64,000 nt of DNA, from the NCBI GenBank assembly GCA_964036045.1, contig OZ038389.1, positions 41,046,064 through 41,110,063 on the forward strand. Direction: 5' to 3'. Below are positions 12,333 through 20,608 of this stretch, piece by piece (the stretch's first letter is position 1; each line of letters begins with the position of its first letter). The translations under genes were made by a program, and so were the position numbers. This DNA comes from Eutreptiella sp. 'Long Island Sound 2002'. Its lineage: Eukaryota > Euglenozoa > Euglenophyceae > Eutreptiales > Eutreptiaceae. Below the pieces are notes generated by a model that was not told the origin of the DNA, made no database searches, and saw only the letters and a list, made by a program, of their open reading frames with translations.

Positions 12333-12701
12333 CTTGTCAACTGCACGTTTTGCACCTTTTTCCGTACGCCACGCACCATGCGTTGTAGCTTGCATATAGC
12401 GTCAAGGCGCTTTGTGATTGGACCGTCTATGGTCGGGGCTCAATGGCAATAAAGGCTATAGGTTGCGGTTGCGCCATTGTGGAAGAGCCGTCTGTTCACG
12501 GTGGCCAACACAGCAGTCATTTGTAGGTATCTAAATTCTGACTCCATTCTCCGGATCCGCGACTTGGTTGATTGCAATACCTAGTCCATGTGTCTCTTGC
12601 TTGAACATCGTGGTGCCCACAAACTTCCGCCAGCGGCCTAGGGCAAGCTTTTTAGTGTGTTGACGTCCGCAGCCTTGGCTTGAGAGTCCAAACTCCATGC
12701 T

Positions 12702-12968
12702 TCAAGCGGCACGGCAGCACATACATTCGAACACGGTTTGAAGTTTTCTCTTATGTCTCAAGGACTTGTCTATGCGGTACGCAAAGATATACGACAAGAC
12801 ACAACACCGTGGCGAACCTGTCACCGCCTTCGACTCTCCCCAGGCGACTTGGAGATTATTTACACGGCATTGTAGAAGAAGGTCGCTGTAGGCAAACACC
12901 TTGACAGCATTGTTCTTAGTATCCCGGATACATGTTCCGTGTGTAGTGCGGTGAAAGATGTCTACCAC
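12702..12968 (-). pseudogene. Possible decayed LINE RT palm segment
   Basis: The minus-strand frame contains V-K-V-F-A-Y-S-D-L-L-L-Q. It resembles the YADD box of LINE reverse transcriptases (V-x-A-Y-A-D-D-x-x-L) with one Asp lost. If so it could come from the same dead element as the minus-strand thumb fragment at 10560-10727, with the tandem array between them. The match is short and could be chance. Confidence 0.3.
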
Positions 12969-14099
12969 CCCTCATACCGACTGAGGTTGACTGCGATTCA
13001 AGAGCTGAGACCCCCCTACCCCCCCCCCCCCTCCCCGCATCGGCTACGACGTGCACAAGGATGCATGGGGCTGGTTTGTAGGGAGAGGTAGGGCACAGCA
13101 GCATGCAAAGGGTATCTAGGTGCTATGCGGCACGGTTACAGGGCCAGGAGCTACACTGTGTTGGCGGCACCCTGTACATATAGTGACCCCGAGCCTAGTA
13201 GGGATGCCCCTTGCAGGGCTCAATGGCTGCGACCTGTATGATCGCTCGAACACTAGCTTAACAAGTGAGGAATTTACCTTCTCATGTCACATGCTATATG
13301 TTGGGAAGGTTTGAGCGGGGTGGGCAGCTGTGCACAAAGACACAATGCAACAAAGTGCTTGTTTTGTACACCCACCATGAAGCCTTTTGGCTGCATGTCG
13401 CCTATGGCAACGGTATCACTTTCCACTGTCTCTTTTTAGCAAGTGGCCTTTTCTGCTACGCATTTGTTGGTCTTCATGGTTTTGTGGTTGCATTCATTGC
13501 TCCCCGCATTGTTGTGTTCCCATATGCTTTGCACATCCATTGAAGCAAGGTAGGTAGGTAGGTATCTTCGGGAGCTCGGGATGCCTCCTTTGACATTGCA
13601 GGAAGAAGGTCTTACCAAGGGGACGTCCTGTCCCTCCCACTGCCCTATGTCAGGTGCCTCCTGAGCCGCTCCCGCATGTGCTTGGGAAGGCATTGTCGCG
13701 GCCACCCGGTCCATGTGTCCCAGGTGGGAGGGTGTCCCCACATGTGTCCATGGGTAGGGCCACATGCCCCCTCCTTTGGGCGGCAGCTCTGGGGGGCTGC
13801 CCAGCCGTGTGGAGTATCTCTCACCACAAGGGGTATTGCTCCCGCTTGTCTACGGTACGACCGCCTCACCCTTGTGGCTTGAGTTGCGGGGCCACTCTGC
13901 TTGGCAGGTGACCCCCTCCTGGACTGTGTACCGGCTCGCCTGTCACCGGTTGCTTCCATGGCTCCGGGTGACGTTTGCCATGGTCCCCGATGCAGCCTGG
14001 CCGGGCTCGGACCAGTGGCCTTGGAGTACCGCTCCTGCCACTGGCCCGGTGGGTCGGCTGGGTCGCCCCAGTGCGTCCGACCCATGGGGTATTGGTTCT
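12969..14099. other. No supported gene
   Basis: The region holds a C run at 13019-13033 and a short (GTAG)n run near 13548-13562. From about 13.6 kb the plus strand becomes strongly G+T rich, the composition that characterises the next 17 kb. Frames here look like shadows of that bias. Confidence 0.5.
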
Positions 14100-14320
14100 T
14101 TCCTGTCCCTCGGCCGCCCTACGTGTGTGCAGTGTCCTGGGCCGTTGGGCTCCTGTTCACCGGTGTGCCCGCGCGGTCTGCTGTGGTGCGTCTGCGGTGT
14201 CCTGGGCCAGCTGGCTCCTGTTCACCGGTGTGCTCGCTCGGTGTGTTGTGTTGCATGTGCGGTGTCCTGGGCCACTGGGCTCCTGATCACCGGTGTGCGT
14301 GCTGTGTGCGGTGCGCGTGT
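14100..14320. repeat. 65-bp minisatellite, three to four diverged units
   Basis: Units contain TGTCCTGGGCC, then a G/C spacer, then CTCCTGTTCACCGGTGTGC. This is the same unit and the same orientation as the 40-copy array at 49.0-51.6 kb. It lies just outside the A-rich 3' end of the LINE-like element, so the element appears flanked by this minisatellite on both sides. Confidence 0.85.
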
Positions 14321-14360
14321 GCCATGGGTGGTTGTGTCCCTCTTCCTCCCCCCCTAATTT

Positions 14361-14466
14361 TCGTTTTTTTTTTTTGTTTTTTTTTTTTTTTTTGGTTTTT
14401 TTTTTTTACCTGTTTTTTTTTTTTTTTTGGGAAAAAACAAAAAGAAAAAACAAAAAAGAGGAAAAC
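14361..14466 (-). repeat. U-rich then A-rich 3' terminus of the LINE-like element
   Basis: On the minus strand a pyrimidine tract (T runs of five to six broken by single C or G, 14429-14466) is followed by about 65 bases of interrupted A runs (14361-14428). The A tract marks the 3' end of the retrotransposed RNA. The adjacent complementary U-rich tract could pair with it. Beyond it on the left lies unrelated minisatellite DNA. Confidence 0.75.
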
Positions 14467-14611
14467 AGGGGCGCGCGTACACTGCAGGCACAGGCATGGG
14501 CAACTGGTGCTGTGGTGCAATAGTGTCGTGTTCTCTGGCGTGTGTCCTCGGTGCTTTGGTGGCGGCCGCGCCCCAGGGGTGCGGCTCGCGTGTCCTGATG
14601 TACACGGGTAT

Positions 14612-14992
14612 GGGTCAGGGTGGGTTTGGTTAGGCGTCTCTTTGCTTCTGGTGCTGGCTGGTTAGGCGGCTGTGTGGGCTGTGGCTGTGGGCTGTGTCTA
14701 CGTATTTCCCTCAGCGGGCCTGGTTTGGAGTCAAGGGTTGACAGTTTCGGGATGTGGCTCGGGTTTGATTTGTGTTGGGGCTTCGGCTCGGTTAGGCTTG
14801 GGTCAGGGTGGGTTTGGTGAGGTGTCTCTTTGCTTCTGGAGCTGGCTGGTTAGGCGGCTGTGTGGGCTGTGGGTGTGGGCTGTGGTTACGTTGTTCCCTC
14901 GGCGGGTTTGGTTAGGAGTCAAGGGTTAGCGGTTTCGGGGTGTGGCTCGGGTTTGATTTGTGCTTGAGTTCTGGCTCGGTTAGGCGGTGGCG
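14612..14992. repeat. Two-copy tandem repeat of about 190 bp in the 3' region
   Basis: Plus-strand landmarks GGGTCAGGGTGGGTTTGGT, TCTCTTTGCTTCTG, GGTTAGGCGGCTGTGTGGG, GAGTCAAGGGTT and TGGCTCGGGTTTGATTTGTG occur twice in the same order, starting near 14612 and 14803. The pair sits between the last minus-strand coding frame (ending 15086) and the A-rich tail, so it forms most of the 3' untranslated region. Confidence 0.85.
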
Positions 14993-15085
14993 CGGGGCCG
15001 GGCGTGTGGGTAGCGGCGTCCACGGGGTCGTGCGCCCGAGGCGAGTGCGGGGTGGTGCGTGCGGGCAGGCCGGTGGCCGGTGGCC

Positions 15086-15711
15086 TCACTGGGAGTCCCA
15101 CACGGAGGGGTCGACGGGCGTGCCGGGGGCGTACGCAGCGTGCAGGTTGGGTAGCAGCGGGCGCACGTGCAGGGCGTCGGCGTGCCCGATGAGGACCTCA
15201 CTGAGGACCGAGGGGTTGGCGGCAAGCAGTATGCGATGCCCGCGACGGGTGGCGGCGAGGAGCGGGAGGATGTCTGCGGCCCGCGACGTGGGGGCGAACA
15301 CGACGTGGGCCGGGTGCGGCCCCGGGAGCGGTGCTGGGGGGAGCGGGACCACAGGACGGCGGTCTACTGTGAGGTGCCAAGTGGCGCGATGGTGGAGGAG
15401 CCGGACTAGGGCGATGCTGTGGCGCAGTGTGTGGGGCTGGGTGCTGGGCGGCGTGGGGACGTGCGGCGGGAGGGGGGGGGGGGCGGGGCGGTGGCGTGGG
15501 AGGGGGCACGGCGGAGGAGTGACGTCAGTGACGTGTGTGTCGTGCTCAGGGTGGAGAGGAGCCCACGGTATCGGGCCTGGGCTCGGCGCCTTTGGGCGTA
15601 GTGGTGCTCGTTGTCGTGTGCGTTGGCTTCCTTCGGCGTCCGGTTCGTTTGGTGACTTCTGGGCGGGGCCTGGCGTGGCGCCCCGTGGTGTTGGTGTGCT
15701 GGGTAATGGGG
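15086..15711 (-). pseudogene. ORF5 region of the LINE-like element (frame-broken)
   Basis: The frame of ORF4 continues past its TAA at 15712-15714 with helical-looking sequence (Y-A-Q-R-R-R-A-Q-A-R-Y-R, then S-L-T-S-L-L-R-R) until a run of about 12 C (minus sense) at 15473-15484. Beyond the run, protein-like sequence is in a different frame: L-R-H-S-I-A-L-V-R-L-L-H-H, then A-H-V-V-F-A-P-T-S-R, then G-H-R-I-L-L-A-A-N-P, closing with S-V-W-D-S-Q and TGA at 15086-15088. The change at a homopolymer suggests an indel or an assembly error. I recognise no domain. Confidence 0.5.
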
Positions 15712-17136
15712 TTAGATGGCGGCGCCGCTGGCCGGGGGGTCGGGCGCGTCGTGTTGTGTGGCGCCCAGGGCTCCTGGGGTGCTGTGGGTGTTGCCGGTGT
15801 CGGTGCGCCGACGCTTGTGGGGTGGTGAGGGGGTGTGTGCGTGCGGGGCTGGGCTTTGGGTGATGTCCCACAGGCGGATGCCGTCTCGCCGCGTTTCCTG
15901 GAGGGTCTCCCGCAGGCGCCTGAGGACATATGGGTGGTCCTGGGGCGCGGGGAGGTTGCGGGGGTGGATTCCCAGGGGGTGGAGCGCATCGGCCAGCATG
16001 GCTTCCCATGCGGCCTGCGGCATCCACCTCCCCGCCGGCCGGAGGCGGCAGTTCTCCACCGACCCCTTGCGGGGCCGATGGACCAGGCCCTCGAGGGAGG
16101 GCTCTCCCCGGGCCCACTTCCGCAGCTCCCAGAGCTGCGTGTGGGTCCAGCGCTGCCACCACTGTTCCTGGGCGGGCCTGCGGTCTTGGGCGGAGGAGTG
16201 GGCGTGGGTGGGTGTGACGGGGTCGTGGGGACCGGCGGCGGTGGCGGGCCTGGGGGATTCCTCGTAGTCCTGTTCCGTGGGGGTGCGTGGGGAGTGGGGG
16301 TGCACGCGGATGTGGACCCGCGGGTGTGCGCGTACGGTCTGCGCCTCGGGGTTGGGCGGGGATTCGCGGCGGCGGCGGTAGTGGGGCATGCGTTGCATGT
16401 GGGCTGTCATCGGGGGCCGGTAGGGGGGCGGTGGCGCTGCTGGTGGACCCTGGCGTTGTTCTGGCTTGGTCGGGAGCGGTCCGTGGGCTTGGGGTGCGGG
16501 CTTTGGGAGGTGGTGGGACGAGGCGCGTCGCGCTTCGGCCGCGGCGCGCTCCGCCATGAAGGTGGTCGCGGTGGCGTCGGTGACGGTGGGGGGGCGCCGC
16601 GCTGGGCGCTGCTGCCTTCGGGCCTGGGACGGCTGAGGCCGGATGTCGTAGAGGACATCCTCGGGGGGCCGGGCTCGCGCTGCCGTCGTGGCGCCGGGTT
16701 TGGGCTTGGGTTTGGGGTTGGCTGCGGGTCGCCGTTTGGCGGCGGTCTTGGGCTTCGGCTGGGTCGTGGGCGTGGGCTTCGCCGGGGCGTGGGCTTTGGC
16801 GGCGGCGGGGCTGCTCGCGGTGGGGGCGGGTTTGGAGGCCCGTTTGGGAGGTGTCCCCCGCGGCCTGGGGGGCGGAGTGCTGGATGAGGACGTGGTGGTG
16901 GTGGTGGATGAGGTGTTCGTGGTGGTGGAGGTTGTGGAGTCGGAGGCGGAGGAGAGGGCTGTGGGAGACGGCGGAGGGTCCCGGGCCTCGGGGGCGGGCG
17001 TATGATGCTCGGTCCTGTAAGTAGCGAGAATGAGGGTGCAGGTTCGGGCATCGGGCGTGTGCGCGCGTTTTCCCTGGTGATCCGTGCCTGCTGGTGCTGG
17101 CGTGGCGGCGTTGTCTCGGCTGCGCAGGCACGTGGG
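15712..17136 (-). CDS. ORF4, unknown protein, in frame with ORF3 across a TAA
   Basis: After the TAA that ends ORF3 (17137-17139) the same frame stays open for 474 codons to TAA at 15712-15714. The first part is Pro/Ala/Lys-rich and low complexity. It then gives E-D-V-L-Y-D-I-R-P-Q. From the ATG at 16557 it runs into a compact Trp-rich block: E-Q-W-W-Q-R-W, then Q-L-W-E-L-R-K-W-A, then L-R-P-A-G-R-W-M-P, then L-R-R-L-R-E-T-L-Q-E-T. This block is too regular to be a shadow frame. I know no family for it. Either ORF4 is translated on its own from 16557, or it is the C-terminal part of an ORF3 polypeptide cut by a nonsense change (CAA to TAA). Confidence 0.5.
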   Translation of the reverse strand, partial: PTCLRSRDNAATPAPAGTDHQGKRAHTPDARTCTLILATYRTEHHTPAPEARDPPPSPTALSSASDSTTSTTTNTSSTTTTTSSSSTPPPRPRGTPPKRASKPAPTASSPAAAKAHAPAKPTPTTQPKPKTAAKRRPAANPKPKPKPGATTAARARPPEDVLYDIRPQPSQARRQQRPARRPPTVTDATATTFMAERAAAEARRASSHHLPKPAPQAHGPLPTKPEQRQGPPAAPPPPYRPPMTAHMQRMPHYRRRRESPPNPEAQTVRAHPRVHIRVHPHSPRTPTEQDYEESPRPATAAGPHDPVTPTHAHSSAQDRRPAQEQWWQRWTHTQLWELRKWARGEPSLEGLVHRPRKGSVENCRLRPAGRWMPQAAWEAMLADALHPLGIHPRNLPAPQDHPYVLRRLRETLQETRRDGIRLWDITQSPAPHAHTPSPPHKRRRTDTGNTHSTPGALGATQHDAPDPPASGAAI

Positions 17137-20100
17137 TTACCCGGGGGGTGGCCATATCTGCTCCAGGACGTGGGGGTGTGTTTGCTGGAGGTAGTCGAGG
17201 GTCCGGAAGAAGCATCGCTGGATGCCGGGCATGTCCTCCTCTGTGAGGTGGGGGTAGTTTTGGGTGGGGGTGTGGGGGCCCGGCCACAGCAGCGCCATGA
17301 GGCGGGCTGCCACCATGTACGGGCATAGTTGTGGGGTGGTGGGGCGTGGGGGGGTGGGTCCCTTGCGGTTTCGGGGGGCTTCCCTCTGCTGGGGGCGCAG
17401 CGTGACCACCCACACCCATCGGTCCGTGGGGATCCCCCAGGTCCGTTGGGTCCACTTGGCGAGGCAATACATTGCCCTACCAAGGCCCTGGCAGCCGCTG
17501 CGGATGGAGAGCAGCGTGTCCAGGGATTCGGGTTCCCACGTGCCCCAGATGTGGGGGTCGTCCGGGTCGTCCCCCCTGGCGTACGTGTCGGGGCCTGGGT
17601 TGTGTGTGGGGGGGGTGTAGTCGGCGGGGAGGAGGGAGTCGGTGCCGTGTACCACCCAGTGGTCTGTGGGTGCGTCGTAGGTGGTGGTGGAGAGGGTGTA
17701 GTGCAGATTGTACATGAGGGTCATGTACGTGGAGGGGGCTGGCTGCTGCTCGTCGGGGGTGGGGATGTCCCCCGGGACGTGGTGCCGGAAGTTGCTTAGG
17801 GAGGCCATCCGGGCTACCCATGTTTCCCGCTCCCACTCTTTGGTGCTGTCGGGGGTGGCGTCGGGTCGGGGGTGGGCCATGTTGGGCTCGCGGTAGCGGG
17901 TGCGGGCCTGGGTGCTGTCCCGCTCCGGCACGGGGTGTCCGACCAGGTGCCGCCCCCAGTCGATGGGGGGTACCCAGATCCGGCTCCCCGTGGGGGGCGG
18001 GCTCTCGCCGTCTGGGGTGGCGCGTGGGGGGCGCTCGTGTCGGGCGACGTGGAGGAAGGCGTCGAAGAGGAAGTCTCTGACGCCTTCCCCCAGGGTGGCC
18101 GCCTGGACCAGGGTGGCCGCCCGGATGGGGGTGCTGGTGCCGGAGGTGCGGAGGCGCAGCACGACGTCCTGTTCCCCGAGTCCCCGGAGGTGCTGCCGTA
18201 CCGCTGCGGGGTTGTGTAGGGCGTAGGGTTCGGCCGGTGCGGCGACTGGTGGTGCGGGGTGTGATGGGGGGGGTGGTGTGGGTTGGGGGGGGTGGTCGTC
18301 GTTGTCGCGCGTGGGGTCCGGTGATGGGGTCTCTTGTGGCGGTCGCGGGAGGGGGGATTCGCGGTGGCGTGTGTCGGCGGGGGTATCGACGTCAATTGGC
18401 TGGTGCTGGCTGCCGCGTGTTGTGTCCGTGGCCTGGTCTCGGGGGGGGGGGCGGGGGGGGGTGGTGTGGGGGTGGCGCTGTTGGTGGTGGGGGGGGCGGG
18501 GCTGGGTGTTGTGCTGGCTGGGGGTCTGGGCGTCCCTGTGGGTCGTGTGGGTGTTGCGTGTGTGCGCCGTGCGGCCCTTGCGGTTCTTGACTGGTTGTGG
18601 TGCCGGGGTGTGGGTGGGAGGCGGCCGCATGGGCGTCCGGGTGGGGCTGTGGTCCGTATGTAATGGGTGGCTGCTGGTGGATGGTGCTCGCTGGTATGGG
18701 ATGGGGTGTGGGTGGGGGGGCTGCTGGTGGTGGTGGGGTGGGGGGGGCGGGGGTGGGTGTTGTGCTGGCTGGGGGTCCGGGCGTCCCTGTCGGTCGTGTG
18801 GGTGTTGCGTGTGTGCGCCGTGTGGCCCTTGCGGTTCTTGACTGGTTGTGGTGCCGGGGTGCGGGTGGGAGGCGACCGCATGAGCCCCCGGGTGGGGCTG
18901 TGGTCCGTATGTGATGGGTGGCTGCTGGTGGATGGTGCTCGCTGGTATGGGGTGTGGGTGGGGGGGCTGTTGGTGGTGGTGGGGCGCTCCTACTAGGCCC
19001 TGGTGTTGCTGGTGTGCGTGCGCGGCTCCTCGCGGGTCCATGGGGGTGTACCGTGGCTCGTATGTCGTGGGCCCGTGTAGCGGGGGCGGCGGGTGGTGCT
19101 GGACCGCGTGGTGGTGGTGTGGAGGGTGTGCCGGTTGTGTATGGTACCCCGGCGTTGGTGGGTGTGGTGGCAGGGGCTGGTGGTGGTGGAATACGTGATG
19201 GTGTGGTGCGGTGATGTGCGCTATGTGGGGTGGGTGGCTCGCGGGGCCTGGTTGTGCTGGGGCGTGGTGGGGATGTAGCTGGTGGAGATCGCTGTAGCAT
19301 GGGGGCATTAGGGGGTAGGGGTTGGGAGGGACGGGGGCGTGGTGGTGGTGTTGGTGGTGCCATGTCCCCTGGTTCTGCGCGTACGGTGGTCCTGGCATGG
19401 TGTGGACGTGTGTGGGCGGTGGTGGCTGACTGGGCTGCAGGGTTTGGGTGCTGCGGTACGGTGGTGGTGGTGGGCGCTGGCGGTGGTGGTGTTGTTGGTG
19501 TGCCCCGGGCGTCTGGGCGTGGGGCGGTGCGGTGTGGCTGGACCCGGGCCTTGGTCGGGGCGTCGCGCTCTGCTGGCGGGCGCGTCGACGGGCCCCCTGA
19601 CCTGTCTTGGTCTTCTTGGCCTGGTGGGTGTCGGGGGCGGGTGAACCCCCCTGTCCCCGTGGGGGCGACGGGGAGCGGGCGTGCCAGCGGTGTGCCTCTT
19701 GGAGGCTTGTCTTGAGGCCTCTGACGTAGGCTTCCTGGTCCGTGAGGCCCATCCGCGTGGCGGTGGCCTCGTCGGGGGCGGCCAGGTGGGCGTCCCGAAA
19801 AGACGCCCAGCCCTCCGGGGGCTTCTGTTGTGCGGGGTGGGGGTGGTGTGCCGGGTAGAGGAGTGCGCTGAGTGGGTAAGGTGTTCCTTGCCGTCGGCCG
19901 AGGGCGTGTTTGAACCGGCGGCAAGTGGTTCGGAGGTAGGCTGCTATCTCCTCTGGTGCCGTGTCGGCCCACGCTTCCGGCGTCAGGGCCGCTGCTTGGG
20001 GGGCCGGGAGTTGTGGGTCTGGGAGGTGTAGGTCTCGGTGGTGGAGGTACAGGGCGAGGAGGATGTGGCGGGCCGCCACGTTCAAGCAGCCTCCGCTGTG

Positions 20101-20490
20101 GCGTAGGGGTGGGCTGTGGGGGGGCAGGGGTGTGTTGCCCGTGGCCACGGCTATGGTCCATGCGTGGTCCGCCGCGTCCGCCACGTAGTACCTCCCCAGT
20201 TGGTCCCGGAGGGTGTCGGTGAGGATCCCGTAGAAGCTGGGGTGGCTGGCGGGGGGGGGTGCGGCTGGGGCCGCGGGCCGTTCGCGGTGGCGGGGGTACA
20301 GGTCCCCGCAGTGGGGGCAGTGGGTGAGGCGGTGCGCGGCCCCCAGGGCAGACCCAGTGGTCTGGGTTGCAGGGCAGGGCTGTCTGTGGTAGCCGCTGGC
20401 GAACGCAGAGGGGACATGCGGTGGCTGGTGGTTGGTGGTACCTGTGGACGGACGGCGGCGTGGAGGGATGGGGGCTGGTGGCGCGCGCAT
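17137..20490 (-). CDS. ORF3, long His/Pro-rich protein of unknown function
   Basis: I start at the ATG at 20490, which is 119 bases after ORF2 ends; the frame is open further upstream but there it only shadows ORF2. The 1,117-codon frame has a C-P-H-C-G-D-L-Y-P-R-H putative metal site near the start. A structured N-terminal block follows (F-Y-G-I-L-T-D-T-L-R-D-Q-L, then G-G-C-L-N-V-A-A-R-H-I-L-L-A-L-Y-L). Next comes about 500 residues of His/Pro/Gln-rich sequence containing a DNA-level tandem repeat. A structured C-terminal block of about 330 residues (from E-P-Y-A-L-H-N-P, with D-V-V-L-R-L-R-T-S, to E-Q-I-W-P-P-P-G) closes it. G-G-C-L-N faintly recalls an OTU-type Cys site, but I do not claim it. 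ORFs after the RT ORF are rare in LINEs. Confidence 0.6.
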   Translation of the reverse strand: MRAPPAPIPPRRRPSTGTTNHQPPHVPSAFASGYHRQPCPATQTTGSALGAAHRLTHCPHCGDLYPRHRERPAAPAAPPPASHPSFYGILTDTLRDQLGRYYVADAADHAWTIAVATGNTPLPPHSPPLRHSGGCLNVAARHILLALYLHHRDLHLPDPQLPAPQAAALTPEAWADTAPEEIAAYLRTTCRRFKHALGRRQGTPYPLSALLYPAHHPHPAQQKPPEGWASFRDAHLAAPDEATATRMGLTDQEAYVRGLKTSLQEAHRWHARSPSPPRGQGGSPAPDTHQAKKTKTGQGARRRARQQSATPRPRPGSSHTAPPHAQTPGAHQQHHHRQRPPPPPYRSTQTLQPSQPPPPTHVHTMPGPPYAQNQGTWHHQHHHHAPVPPNPYPLMPPCYSDLHQLHPHHAPAQPGPASHPPHIAHITAPHHHVFHHHQPLPPHPPTPGYHTQPAHPPHHHHAVQHHPPPPLHGPTTYEPRYTPMDPRGAAHAHQQHQGLVGAPHHHQQPPHPHPIPASTIHQQPPITYGPQPHPGAHAVASHPHPGTTTSQEPQGPHGAHTQHPHDRQGRPDPQPAQHPPPPPPPHHHQQPPHPHPIPYQRAPSTSSHPLHTDHSPTRTPMRPPPTHTPAPQPVKNRKGRTAHTRNTHTTHRDAQTPSQHNTQPRPPHHQQRHPHTTPPRPPPRDQATDTTRGSQHQPIDVDTPADTRHRESPLPRPPQETPSPDPTRDNDDHPPQPTPPPPSHPAPPVAAPAEPYALHNPAAVRQHLRGLGEQDVVLRLRTSGTSTPIRAATLVQAATLGEGVRDFLFDAFLHVARHERPPRATPDGESPPPTGSRIWVPPIDWGRHLVGHPVPERDSTQARTRYREPNMAHPRPDATPDSTKEWERETWVARMASLSNFRHHVPGDIPTPDEQQPAPSTYMTLMYNLHYTLSTTTYDAPTDHWVVHGTDSLLPADYTPPTHNPGPDTYARGDDPDDPHIWGTWEPESLDTLLSIRSGCQGLGRAMYCLAKWTQRTWGIPTDRWVWVVTLRPQQREAPRNRKGPTPPRPTTPQLCPYMVAARLMALLWPGPHTPTQNYPHLTEEDMPGIQRCFFRTLDYLQQTHPHVLEQIWPPPG
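18460..18995. repeat. Tandem repeat of about 245 bp inside ORF3
   Basis: Plus-strand landmarks TGTTGTGCTGGCTGGGGGTC, GGTCGTGTGGGTGTTGCGTG, CTTGCGGTTCTTGACTGG, GTGGGAGGCGACCGCATG and TGGCTGCTGGTGGATGGTGC recur, starting near 18500 and 18745, with a partial third copy near 18910-18990. The unit is not a multiple of three, so successive copies are read in different frames. All remain open because the minus strand is C/A-rich. Confidence 0.8.
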
Positions 20491-20608
20491 GCTGGTGGGA
20501 TCGTGTGCGGTGCCTGTGGCGCCCGTGTGTGCTGTGCCAGTGCTGTGCTCGGTGGACGGTGTGTAGACGTGGTGGGGGTTCCGTGTTGGTATGTCACGGG
20601 GTAGGTTC

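Noticed and set aside
14612-14992. Possible telomere-like repeats (GGTTAGG)
   Set aside because: The motif occurs a few times inside a 190-bp repeat, not in short tandem runs.
15835-20222. Many plus-strand Gly/Val/Arg-rich frames
   Set aside because: They shadow the C/A-rich minus-strand ORFs 3-5; no protein motif, and the minus strand carries recognisable blocks.
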